Assembly (NCBI RefSeq): GCF_000402035.1
Contig: NC_021287.1
Span: 186,001-250,000 of the forward strand
Direction of reading: 5' to 3'
Length of the DNA stretch: 64,000 nucleotides
Source: Caballeronia insecticola
GTDB lineage: Bacteria; Pseudomonadota; Gammaproteobacteria; Burkholderiales; Burkholderiaceae
The notes beneath the pieces were generated by a model. The model did not search any database. It worked only from the letters and a program-made list of their open reading frames with translations, and had not been told where the DNA came from. Positions within the stretch are counted from its first letter, which is position 1; each line of letters begins with the position of its first letter. Positions 1 to 8,237 of this stretch are shown piece by piece. Made by a program: the position numbers and the translations under genes.

Positions 1-44
1 TTGACAGGCGATTTTCTGTCCGGCATGGCGTGATCGGCGTGGTC

Positions 45-1598
45 TCAAGCAAGCGATAGCATCCGCCGATATTGCACCGCCTCGGCTACATGAGCGACGT
101 CGGGCGTTTTGGCGTCGGCGAGGTCCGCGATCGTTCGCACCACCTTGAGTACGCGGTAGTAGGCGCGCGCCGACCAGCCGAAGCGCTCGCCGGCTGCGCG
201 CAGCAACGCCTCGCCGGCTGAATCGGGGCGGCAGACGTCGTCGGCCTCGCGGCCATCGAGTTCGCGGTTGGTCTTGCCTTGACGCTGCGTCTGAATGTCG
301 CGGGCCGCCGCGACGCGCGCCGCGACCACGGCGCTCGACTCGCCTCGCTCGGCGCCGCGCGCGGACAATTCCGCCGGCGTCAGCGCCGGCAGCTCGATCT
401 GAATGTCGATGCGATCCATCAACGGTCCCGACAACTTGCGCAGATAGCGCGCGGCGATATCCGGCGAACAGCGGCAACGCCCGCTCGGATCGCCGCGCCA
501 GCCACACGGGCATGGATTCATCGCCGCGATCAGCTGACATGCGGCGGGAAAGTCCGCCTGCTGCGCCGCGCGCGAAATCGTGATGTGCCCGACTTCGAGC
601 GGTTCGCGCAGCGTCTCGAGCACCTTGCGGTCGAATTCGGGAAGTTCGTCGAGGAACAGCACGCCGTGATGCGCGAGCGTGATCTCGCCCGGCTGCGGCG
701 GATTGCGTCCGCCGACCAGCGCCGCCGAACTCGACGAGTGATGCGGCGCGCGAAACGGCCGCCGCCGCCATTGCTCCGGCGTGAAGCCGATCGAACTCGC
801 AGAAAGAATCGCGGCGGATGTGAGCGCTTCGTCGTCGCTCATGGGCGGAAGGAGGCTCGGCAGGCGCGCCGCGAGCATCGATTTGCCCGCGCCGGGCGGG
901 CCGATCATCAGCAAATGATGGCCGCCCGCCGCCGCCACTTCGAGCGCGCGGCGCGCGGCGGGATGACCGATCACGTCGGCGAGATCGGGCGCGGGCGCGG
1001 CTGTTTGCGGAAGCGTCACGGCGTGCACCGGCCGCAGGCGCGCGTCGGGCACGCCGTTCAGGTGCGCGCAGAGCGCGGGCAGGTCGGCCGCGCCGAAGAC
1101 GTCGATGCCCGGCACCAGCGCCGCCTCCGCCGCGCTCGCAAGCGGCAGATAGATTTCCGGCGCGCGTTCGTCACGTTCGCCACGTTCGCCCGCCGCCGCG
1201 TGATGGCGCGCCGCGCCGCACACCATCGCGAAGGCGCCGCGCATCGGCCGTAACGCGCCGGTGAGCGATAGCTCGCCCGCGAATTCGCGATTCGCCAGCG
1301 ACTCGGCCGGGATTTGCCCGCTCGCGGCGAGAATGCCGAGCGCGATCGGCAGATCGAAGCGCCCCGATTCCTTCGGCAAATCGGCGGGCGCGAGATTGAC
1401 GGTGATTCTGCGGACGGGAAAGTCGAAGCCGCAGTTCTGCAGCGCGGCGCGCACGCGCTCGCGGCTTTCGCGCACTTCGAGATCGGGCAGGCCGACGATG
1501 GAAAAAGACGGCAGCCCGTTAGCGAGATGGACTTCGACGACGACTTCGGGCGCGCGCCCAGGAGCGGGCGCGCGGCTGCGTACCACGGCAAGCGACAT
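45..1598 (-). CDS. comM: YifB/ComM family Mg-chelatase-like AAA+ ATPase
   Basis: A 517-residue protein of the usual ComM length. It has an N-terminal Lon-protease-like fold (about residues 1-170) and a Mg-chelatase-type AAA+ module with Walker A GPPGAGKS at about 233-240 and the downstream LFLDELPEF Walker B region. Near the middle is a cysteine cluster (NPCPCGW then GRCRC) typical of the family. ComM is a hexameric helicase that promotes branch migration during natural transformation in Vibrio and Haemophilus; in beta-proteobacteria the role is inferred. It lies downstream of ubiK on the same strand with a 92-bp gap. Its stop is 44 bp from the window edge, so the next gene is not visible. 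Confidence 0.93.
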   Translation of the reverse strand: MSLAVVRSRAPAPGRAPEVVVEVHLANGLPSFSIVGLPDLEVRESRERVRAALQNCGFDFPVRRITVNLAPADLPKESGRFDLPIALGILAASGQIPAESLANREFAGELSLTGALRPMRGAFAMVCGAARHHAAAGERGERDERAPEIYLPLASAAEAALVPGIDVFGAADLPALCAHLNGVPDARLRPVHAVTLPQTAAPAPDLADVIGHPAARRALEVAAAGGHHLLMIGPPGAGKSMLAARLPSLLPPMSDDEALTSAAILSASSIGFTPEQWRRRPFRAPHHSSSSAALVGGRNPPQPGEITLAHHGVLFLDELPEFDRKVLETLREPLEVGHITISRAAQQADFPAACQLIAAMNPCPCGWRGDPSGRCRCSPDIAARYLRKLSGPLMDRIDIQIELPALTPAELSARGAERGESSAVVAARVAAARDIQTQRQGKTNRELDGREADDVCRPDSAGEALLRAAGERFGWSARAYYRVLKVVRTIADLADAKTPDVAHVAEAVQYRRMLSLA

Positions 1599-1690
1599 GA
1601 TTTCACCTGAAACGGCGCAGCGGCTGCGCCGGCAATGACACTAGAAACTCACGGCTCGCTAGCCGAGGTATGACGGAGCGCTGAGGACGC

Positions 1691-1972
1691 TTAGTCTTGC
1701 GCGGCGGAGCCGCCGCTCGCGAGACGCTGCTCCAGCTGCGCCACGCGCTTTTCGAGCTCTTCGAGACGCGCGCGCGTGCGCACGAGCACCTGCGTTTGCG
1801 TGTCGAATTCTTCGCGCGTGACGAGATCAAGCTTCGAAAAACCTTGCGACAGCATGGCCTTCATGTTCCGTTCGACGTCCTTCGCCGGCGAATTCTTGAA
1901 CAGCTCGCTCATTTTCTGCTGCAGATCGTTGAAAACGTCGTTGGGCTGCTTCATCGTTTTTCTCCCTTGCAC
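1691..1972 (-). CDS. ubiK: Ubiquinone biosynthesis accessory factor UbiK (BMFP/YqiC family)
   Basis: A 93-residue acidic, coiled-coil protein. The first half is an amphipathic helix (DVFNDLQQKMSELFKNSP) and the second half is a heptad-rich coil (RARLEELEKRVAQLEQRL). Length and layout match the BMFP/UbiK family, which forms trimers, binds lipid and assists the soluble Ubi complex that makes ubiquinone. The ATG is preceded by AAGGGAGAAAAACG, a good ribosome binding site. It is probably transcribed leftwards with comM. A 20-bp perfect palindrome (2009-2028) lies about 37 bp upstream of its start. Confidence 0.88.
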   Translation of the reverse strand: MQGRKTMKQPNDVFNDLQQKMSELFKNSPAKDVERNMKAMLSQGFSKLDLVTREEFDTQTQVLVRTRARLEELEKRVAQLEQRLASGGSAAQD

Positions 1973-2008
1973 AAAATTAGTGCATTCGTTGTTAGGTCAG
2001 TGCCCCGA

Positions 2009-2028
2009 AATATCGAATGTTCGATATT
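2009..2028. repeat. 20-bp perfect palindrome, candidate operator
   Basis: AATATCGAATGTTCGATATT reads as two perfect 9-bp arms around a TG centre. It is AT-rich against a GC-rich background. It sits just upstream of ubiK (minus) and about 230 bp upstream of the glnK promoter. The form suits a dimeric repressor; I do not recognise the regulator. Confidence 0.6.
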
Positions 2029-2257
2029 GGTGCGCGCTGCCGACTACCCGGCGCGCCTCGGAGCACCTTCGAGGCGCCGCGATTTTAGCGCCGCAGCGCC
2101 CTCGCGTTTTCCGCCCTTGCCCCTTTTTGCGGGACCTTGCGAGCACTCTAGCAACGAACCCACCCCGGCGCCAGCAGGCGCGGCGCGCGTTAGCCGTTCG
2201 GCAGACCCCGCGCGCGGGAGTTTCCCGAAATCGCTCAAACCCGCATGAATACACGCA

Positions 2258-2273
2258 TGGCATACGAGTTGCA
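2258..2273 (+). promoter_or_regulatory. Sigma-54-type (-24/-12) promoter for glnK-amtB
   Basis: TGGCATACGAGTTGCA has the invariant GG and GC dinucleotides separated by exactly 10 bases and the TTGCA -12 core. That is the RpoN promoter signature. It is 125 bp upstream of the glnK ATG and on the same strand. glnK-amtB is a classical RpoN/NtrC target, which supports the call. The activator site was not identified. Confidence 0.75.
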
Positions 2274-2337
2274 TGGAAGGCGCGGACCTTTTCTGCACGC
2301 TTCTCTGAGCGGCCCGGCAGGGCGGACGTGGCGGTAG

Positions 2338-2736
<399 letters not shown>

Positions 2737-2779
2737 AAAGAAACTTGCGAAGTATTTGGCGATAAGAGGAACCAGAAGA

Positions 2780-4261
2780 ATGCGCAACTTTTTGATGTCA
2801 TTGATGGTGGCCGCCGCGCTGACAGGCGCGAATGTCGGCACAGCCCTCGCTCAGGACGCGTCCGCTCCGGCCGCGGCCTCCGCACCGGCGCCCGATGCCG
2901 CAGCTTCCACCTCGGCAAGCGCACCGTCCAGCGCCAACACGGCGATGGCGTCCTCGGCGGATGCCGCCTCAGCGGCTGCGGCCTCAGGCGCATCCGACGC
3001 CGCGCCCGCCGCGCCGACCGAACCGGTCATGGTCGATTCGTCGAAGATCAGCTCGGGCGACACGGCGTGGATGCTCACCTCCGTCGCACTCGTGCTGTTC
3101 ATGACGATTCCGGGCCTCGCGCTGTTCTACGCGGGCATGGTGCGCAAGAAGAACGTGCTCGCCACGGTGATGCAGAGCTTCGCGATCTGCTGTCTGGTGA
3201 CGATCCTCTGGACCGTCGTCGGCTACAGCATCGCGTTCACGCCGGGCGGATCGTTCATCGGCGGCTTCTCGCGCGTGTTCCTGCACGGCATGGCCTACAT
3301 CAAGGGCGACAAGGCGACGACGCTGACCGTCAGTCACCTCGCCACGACCATTCCGGAGTCGGTGTACTTCGCGTTCCAGCTGACGTTCGCGATCATCACC
3401 CCGGCGCTCATCACCGGCGCGTTCGCCGATCGCATGAAGTTCTCCGCGATGCTCGTGTTCATGACGCTGTGGTCGCTCCTGGTCTACTCGCCGATCGCGC
3501 ACATGGTCTGGGAACCGACCGGCTGGCTGGCATCCGCCGGCGTGCTCGACTTCGCGGGCGGCACGGTGGTTCACATCAACGCCGGTATCGCGGGCCTGAT
3601 GTGCTGTCTGGTGCTCGGCAAGCGTGTCGGCTACGGCCGCGAAGTCATGGCGCCGCACAACCTCGTGCTCTCGCTGATCGGCGCATCGATGCTGTGGGTG
3701 GGCTGGTTCGGCTTCAACGCGGGCTCGGCAGTCGCGGCTGACGGCCGTGCCGGCTTCGCGATGCTCACGACGCAGATCGCCACCGCCTTCGCCGCCTTCG
3801 GCTGGATGTTCGCGGAGTGGATCACGAAGGGCAAGCCGTCGGTGCTCGGCATCATCTCGGGCGCGGTTGCGGGTCTCGTGGCAGTGACGCCGGCTTCGGG
3901 CTTCGTCGGCGTGACGGGCGCGATCGTGATCGGCATCGTCGCGGGCGTGGTCTGCTTCTGGTCGGCAACGTGGCTCAAGCACAAGTTCAACTACGACGAC
4001 TCGCTCGATGCGTTCGGCGTGCACGGCGTGGGCGGGATCATCGGCGCGCTGCTGACGGGCGTGTTCGCGGTGAAGGATATCGGCGGTTTCGACGGCAGCG
4101 TGCTCGTGCAGGCCAAGGGCGTGCTCGTCACGCTGGTCTATAGCGGCGTCGTGAGCTTCGTGCTGCTCAAGGTCATCGACATGGTGATGGGTCTGCGCGT
4201 CACGGAAGAACAGGAACGCGAAGGTCTCGACGTCACGCTGCACGGCGAGCACGTCGAATAA
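2780..4261 (+). CDS. amtB: Ammonium transporter AmtB
   Basis: A 493-residue Amt/Rh channel starting at the ATG after GAGGAACCAGAAG. Residues 1-25 form a cleavable signal peptide ending near ALAQ. About 70 residues of nearly pure Ala/Ser/Pro/Asp low-complexity sequence follow before the first core helix, a longer periplasmic lead than in E. coli AmtB. The core has 11 predicted membrane segments. The twin pore histidines appear to be in GGTVVHINAG and FGVHGVGG. It imports ammonium and is gated by GlnK, encoded immediately upstream. A strong terminator follows. Confidence 0.95.
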   Translation: MRNFLMSLMVAAALTGANVGTALAQDASAPAAASAPAPDAAASTSASAPSSANTAMASSADAASAAAASGASDAAPAAPTEPVMVDSSKISSGDTAWMLTSVALVLFMTIPGLALFYAGMVRKKNVLATVMQSFAICCLVTILWTVVGYSIAFTPGGSFIGGFSRVFLHGMAYIKGDKATTLTVSHLATTIPESVYFAFQLTFAIITPALITGAFADRMKFSAMLVFMTLWSLLVYSPIAHMVWEPTGWLASAGVLDFAGGTVVHINAGIAGLMCCLVLGKRVGYGREVMAPHNLVLSLIGASMLWVGWFGFNAGSAVAADGRAGFAMLTTQIATAFAAFGWMFAEWITKGKPSVLGIISGAVAGLVAVTPASGFVGVTGAIVIGIVAGVVCFWSATWLKHKFNYDDSLDAFGVHGVGGIIGALLTGVFAVKDIGGFDGSVLVQAKGVLVTLVYSGVVSFVLLKVIDMVMGLRVTEEQEREGLDVTLHGEHVE

Positions 4262-4611
4262 GGATTGCGCCGCGACCGGACGCCGCGAGAGGGCGTTCCG
4301 GTTCGCGGTCGAGAACGAGCGCAGCGACTTTGCCCGCCTTCATGGCGGGCATTTTTTTGGCCGATGTTCCGGGCGATGCGCTTTCGTCGTGTTTTCGTCC
4401 AGCGCGGGCGCGGATGCGCGTCCGAAATCTATCGGTCCGATAGCGGAAATTGCGCGAGACGGCCGCGCCACAAGGCTCGGGAAACCTTGGTAATTGACGG
4501 TTCATCCCCAGTTAGGCAGGGCAATTGCTCTACAATCTTTTCCTCCCTGTCGGCCGGAGCGGGCGCGCGAGCGTGCGATGCCGGTCCCATGCAAAGCACC
4601 GCGAGATATCA
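4262..4611. other. Intergenic region between amtB and gshA
   Basis: This 350-bp stretch holds the amtB terminator (4331-4358), a short perfect palindrome CTATCGGTCCGATAG at 4429-4443, and a TACAAT hexamer at 4531-4536 that could be a -10 box but has no good -35 at 17 bp. No gene is supported. Confidence 0.5.
4331..4358 (+). terminator. Intrinsic terminator of glnK-amtB
   Basis: Perfect 7-bp GC stem GCCCGCC / GGCGGGC with a TTCAT loop (4332-4350), followed by A and seven Ts. Confidence 0.88.
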
Positions 4612-5901
4612 ATGGTTCCGCACCTTGTTACGGCGTTAAGTGGCCCGCTGCTCGATCTCGAGCGGAAAATTCTCGAGGCCATGCCCGCGATCGAGCGCTG
4701 GTTCCGTCTCGAATGGCAGGAGCACACGCCGCCGTTCTACTGTTCCGTCGATCTGCGCAACGCGGGGTTCAAGCTCGCGCCCGTCGACATCAATCTCTTT
4801 CCGGGCGGCTTCAACAATCTGCCGCCGGAAGTGTTGCCGCTCGCGGTGCAGGCCGCCATGGCATCCATCGAGAAGATTTGTCCCGATGCGAAAAATCTGC
4901 TCGTCATCCCGGAGCGCCATACGCGCAACGCGTTCTATCTGGAGAACGTCGCGCGGCTGGCGTTGATCATGCGGCAGGCCGGACTCAACGTGCGCTTCGG
5001 CACGCTCGACGAGAACATCCACGGACCGGTGACCATCGCGCTCGCGGATGGGCAGAAGATCGTGCTCGAACCGCTCGAACGCACGCCGCGGCGTCTGGGT
5101 CTCAAGAACTTCGATCCGTGCTCGATCCTGCTCAACAACGATCTCTCCGCCGGCATTCCGCCCGTGCTCGAGAACCTGCACGAGCAGTACGTGTTGCCGC
5201 CGCTGCACGCGGGCTGGGCGGTGCGCCGCAAGTCGACGCACTTCTCCTGCTATGACGACGTCGCGAAGAAATTTGCGAAGCTCGTCGAGATCGATCCGTG
5301 GATGGTGAACCCGTATTTTGCGCACGTGGAAGGCGTCGACTACGAAGCGCGCACCGGCGAGGAAGCGCTCGCCGACGCCATCGACGGCGTGCTCAAGAAG
5401 ATCGCGAAGAAGTATCGCGAGTACGGGATCAGCGAGAAGCCGTATGTCGTCATCAAGGCGGATGCCGGCACGTACGGCAAGGGCGTGATGACCGTGCACG
5501 ACGCGAGCGAAGTCGCCGCGCTCACGAAGCGCGAACGCGCGAAGATGAACGACGCGAAGGAAGGCCTGCAAGTGCACGACGTGATCGTGCAGGAAGGCGT
5601 GCACACGTTCGAGCGCGTGGAAAACGCGGTCGCGGAGCCGGTGGTGTATATGATCGACCGGTATGTCGTCGGCGGGTTTTATCGCGTGCACGAATCGCGT
5701 GAGCGCGACCAGAACCTCAACGCGCCGGGCATGCGCTTCGTCCCGCTCGGCTTCGAGCACACGGCGCTTCCCGACGCGCACGCGAAACCGGGCGCCGCGC
5801 CGCCGAACCGCTTCTACATGTACGGCGTGGTGGCGCGGCTGGGTTTGCTGGCGGCATCGGTCGAGCTCGAAAAGACCGATCCGGAAGCGATTCAGGTCTG
5901 A
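4612..5901 (+). CDS. gshA: Glutamate-cysteine ligase, proteobacterial GshA type
   Basis: A 429-residue protein when started at the ATG at 4612; an in-frame ATG at 4525 would add 29 poorly conserved-looking residues. It resembles the glutamate-cysteine ligase family found in Burkholderia and Acidithiobacillus, not E. coli GshA. Visible marks include the [17 protein letters not shown] stretch, which looks like an ATP-grasp nucleotide loop, and [20 protein letters not shown]. It catalyses the first step of glutathione synthesis, joining glutamate and cysteine. gshB follows after 52 bp in the same direction, which strongly supports the role. Confidence 0.9.
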   Translation: MVPHLVTALSGPLLDLERKILEAMPAIERWFRLEWQEHTPPFYCSVDLRNAGFKLAPVDINLFPGGFNNLPPEVLPLAVQAAMASIEKICPDAKNLLVIPERHTRNAFYLENVARLALIMRQAGLNVRFGTLDENIHGPVTIALADGQKIVLEPLERTPRRLGLKNFDPCSILLNNDLSAGIPPVLENLHEQYVLPPLHAGWAVRRKSTHFSCYDDVAKKFAKLVEIDPWMVNPYFAHVEGVDYEARTGEEALADAIDGVLKKIAKKYREYGISEKPYVVIKADAGTYGKGVMTVHDASEVAALTKRERAKMNDAKEGLQVHDVIVQEGVHTFERVENAVAEPVVYMIDRYVVGGFYRVHESRERDQNLNAPGMRFVPLGFEHTALPDAHAKPGAAPPNRFYMYGVVARLGLLAASVELEKTDPEAIQV

Positions 5902-5953
5902 TTCGGCGGCTTGCGGTAAGCTCGCAAGCCGCGCACCGAACAAGCGAATTCTC

Positions 5954-6910
5954 ATGAACATCCTTTTTATCGCCGACCCGCTCGATCGCTTCAAGATCTA
6001 CAAGGACACCACCTACGCGATGATGGCCGAAGCCGCGCGGCGCGGCCACGTGCTCTACGCGTGCGAGCCGCAGCATCTCGCGCTGACGGGCAACAAGGTG
6101 GAAGCGGGCGTGCGGCGCATCGCTATCGTCGGCGATGAAGCGAACAGCGACCGCTGGCCGTGGTACGCGGCCGAACAGGCCGAGCATCTGCCGCTCACGC
6201 ACTTCGACGCAGTGCTGATGCGCAAGGACCCGCCGTTCGACATGGAGTACGTGAATTCCACCTGGCTATTGGAAATTGCCGAGCGTGGCGGCGCGCGCGT
6301 GTTCAACAAGCCGCAGGCGATTCGCGATCACTCCGAGAAGCTCGCCATCGCGGAATGGCCGCAGTTCGTCACGCCGACGCTCGTCACGCGCGACGCGGCG
6401 CGTCTGCGCGCATTCCACGCCGAACACGGCGACGTGATCCTGAAGCCGCTCGACGGCATGGGCGGCATGGGCGTGTTCCGCGTGAAGGCGGACGGCATGA
6501 ACCTCGGTTCCATCGTCGAGATGTTGTCGGAGGACGGTGCGCGCACGGTCATGGCGCAGAAGTTCATCCCCGAGATCACCGAAGGCGACAAGCGCATTCT
6601 CGTGATCGGCGGGCAGCCGGTGCCTTACTCGCTCGCGCGTATTCCGCAGGGCAGCGAAGTGCGCGGCAATCTCGCGGCGGGCGGGCTCGGGCGCGCGCAG
6701 CCGCTGTCGGCGCGCGATCGCGAGATCGCGGAGACGCTCGGTCCGGTGCTGCAATCGCGCGGCTTGCTGCTGGCCGGGCTCGACGCCATCGGCGATTACC
6801 TGACCGAAGTCAACGTGACGAGCCCGACGTGCTTTCGCGAAATCATGGATCAGACGGGCTTCGATGTCGCCGGCATGTTCATCGACGCACTGGAGCGCGC
6901 GGCCCGGTGA
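5954..6910 (+). CDS. gshB: Glutathione synthetase
   Basis: A 318-residue ATP-grasp enzyme of the expected length. The N-terminal [20 protein letters not shown] is the GshB signature, [17 protein letters not shown] is the ATP-binding glycine loop, and [20 protein letters not shown] carries the metal-binding Glu/Asn. It adds glycine to gamma-glutamylcysteine in the cytoplasm. The start at 5954 gives this N-terminus directly; an upstream extension to 5663 would overlap gshA and has no family support. It forms a two-gene operon with gshA. Confidence 0.96.
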   Translation: MNILFIADPLDRFKIYKDTTYAMMAEAARRGHVLYACEPQHLALTGNKVEAGVRRIAIVGDEANSDRWPWYAAEQAEHLPLTHFDAVLMRKDPPFDMEYVNSTWLLEIAERGGARVFNKPQAIRDHSEKLAIAEWPQFVTPTLVTRDAARLRAFHAEHGDVILKPLDGMGGMGVFRVKADGMNLGSIVEMLSEDGARTVMAQKFIPEITEGDKRILVIGGQPVPYSLARIPQGSEVRGNLAAGGLGRAQPLSARDREIAETLGPVLQSRGLLLAGLDAIGDYLTEVNVTSPTCFREIMDQTGFDVAGMFIDALERAAR

Positions 6911-7231
6911 GTCTGCCGGCGCACGGAGCGCGCGCGGGCGCCGGCTCAAACTCCCGCCAGCGGGACTGTTACAATCGACTTCCCGGCGCCTGCATTTTCA
7001 GGGAGCAATTGCGTTTCAAAGTCGACGCTTTAAAGCCGGTTTAAGAATACGGTCGCAAGCTGATTGCATGAATTCGAAGGTAACGGGCTCGCGTCTTGCA
7101 AGGTGGTTGATTCCGCCGTTTGCGCGCCCACTTTAGAAACATGTTCCGCGACGCTCGCGCGCTTTCGAGCGAACTTCGACGATTTCGTCTGATTTTTATC
7201 GCTTTTTTGTCGCTTAGGGCACTATCCTGAC
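6911..7231. other. Intergenic region between gshB and manX
   Basis: In these 321 bp I see no gene. There is a TACAAT hexamer at 6970-6975 without a matching -35, a 10-bp palindrome GCTTTAAAGC at 7027-7036 and a T-rich tract at 7190-7210. A promoter for the PTS genes is probably here but cannot be fixed by eye. Confidence 0.45.
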
Positions 7232-7723
7232 ATGGCTGGCATCCTGATCATCGCGCACGCTCCTTTCGCCACCGCGCTACGTGAATGCGTGGCGCACATC
7301 TATGGCGGCTTGCCCGCGCGCATCGGCGTTATCGATGTGACGCCGGACTGCGATCCGGTCGAAGTCCGCGCGTTCGCGCGCTCGGAAATCGATCGTCTGA
7401 AGGAAGACAACGGCGCCATCGTTTTGACTGACGTTTTCGGGGCAACGCCCGCGAATATCGCGGCAAGCCTGCACGACGCCGACGTGCGCGTGCTCGCCGG
7501 CTGCAATTTGCCGATGCTGGTGCGCGCCGTCTGCTACCGCGCGACGCCGCTCGACACGCTTACCGAAAAAATTCTGCAAGGCGGCTCGAAAGGCATCCAG
7601 GAACTGGATGACTCCACGCCGCTTAATCCCTGCGCGCTCGCAACCAAAGCGGCCGGTTCGCCCGATCCGGCCTGCTCGGCGAGCGCCGATCTCGTGAGCG
7701 CCAAGGCCACCGCCAGCCACTGA
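7232..7723 (+). CDS. manX: PTS EIIA component, mannose family (ManX-like)
   Basis: A 163-residue single EIIA-Man domain. His9 in AGILIIAHAPFATAL is the phosphorylated residue, and VLTDVFGATPANIA is the conserved phosphate-loop motif. No EIIB, EIIC or EIID gene is nearby, so it is probably a regulatory phospho-acceptor and not part of a sugar importer. The last 40 residues are extended and low in similarity to the domain. ptsH starts 37 bp downstream and ptsI follows, an arrangement common in beta-proteobacteria. There is no obvious Shine-Dalgarno before the ATG. Confidence 0.9.
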   Translation: MAGILIIAHAPFATALRECVAHIYGGLPARIGVIDVTPDCDPVEVRAFARSEIDRLKEDNGAIVLTDVFGATPANIAASLHDADVRVLAGCNLPMLVRAVCYRATPLDTLTEKILQGGSKGIQELDDSTPLNPCALATKAAGSPDPACSASADLVSAKATASH

Positions 7724-7760
7724 CGTCGCTCATTTCATTCATATCGCGCTTCGGAGCATC

Positions 7761-8030
7761 ATGCTGCAACAAGAAACAACCATCGTGAACAAGCTGGGGC
7801 TCCACGCACGCGCATCGGCGAAGCTCACGCAACTGGCGGGCAATTTTCAATGCGAAATCTGGATGAGCCGCAATGGCCGCCGGATCAACGCGAAGAGCAT
7901 CATGGGCGTGATGATGCTCGCGGCGGGCATCGGCAGCACGGTGACGATCGAAACCGAAGGCGCCGACGAAGCCGAAGCCATGCAGGCCATTCTCGCGCTC
8001 ATCGCCGATAAATTCGGCGAAGGACAGTAA
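7761..8030 (+). CDS. ptsH: Phosphocarrier protein HPr
   Basis: An 89-residue HPr. His15 (GLHARAS) is the phosphate carrier and Ser46 (NAKSIMGVMML) is the site used by HPr kinase/phosphorylase. An HprK gene lies at 61667-62635 in this window, so Ser46 is likely to be functional. It passes phosphate from EI (ptsI) to EIIA proteins. It is cotranscribed with manX; an intrinsic terminator stands between it and ptsI. Confidence 0.97.
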   Translation: MLQQETTIVNKLGLHARASAKLTQLAGNFQCEIWMSRNGRRINAKSIMGVMMLAAGIGSTVTIETEGADEAEAMQAILALIADKFGEGQ

Positions 8031-8062
8031 GCGCCGAATTCATCGTTCGCAGAGATGTACAG

Positions 8063-8090
8063 AAAAGCCGCGCACCGACGCGGCTTTTTT
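8063..8090 (+). terminator. Intrinsic terminator between ptsH and ptsI
   Basis: A 10-bp stem AAAAGCCGCG / CGCGGCTTTT with loop CACCGA, ending in six Ts. It lies 32 bp after the ptsH stop and 147 bp before the ptsI start, so ptsI is either read through partially or has its own promoter. Confidence 0.88.
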
Positions 8091-8237
8091 GTATCCGCTG
8101 CCTGAGCGCAAGCGTTCCGGCCTTGCTGCGTCAGGGTGTTCCGGGCTCAACGCCGCATTCGAATCTATAATTGCCGAGCGGCTTGCGCCCGCCGCGGGCC
8201 CCGAGAACCGCGGACATCACAACTAGAGGAGGTGCGC

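Noticed and set aside
2984..4252. 422-codon His/Arg/Asp-rich minus-strand frame opposite amtB
   Set aside because: Codon-complement artefact of a membrane protein gene; no start context or family.
4429..4443. 15-bp palindrome CTATCGGTCCGATAG between amtB and gshA
   Set aside because: Perfect but short, with no promoter hexamers placed around it; not enough to call an operator.
8091..8237. Possible small RNA in the ptsH-ptsI gap
   Set aside because: A TATAAT is present, but I could not see a conserved fold or second terminator before ptsI.
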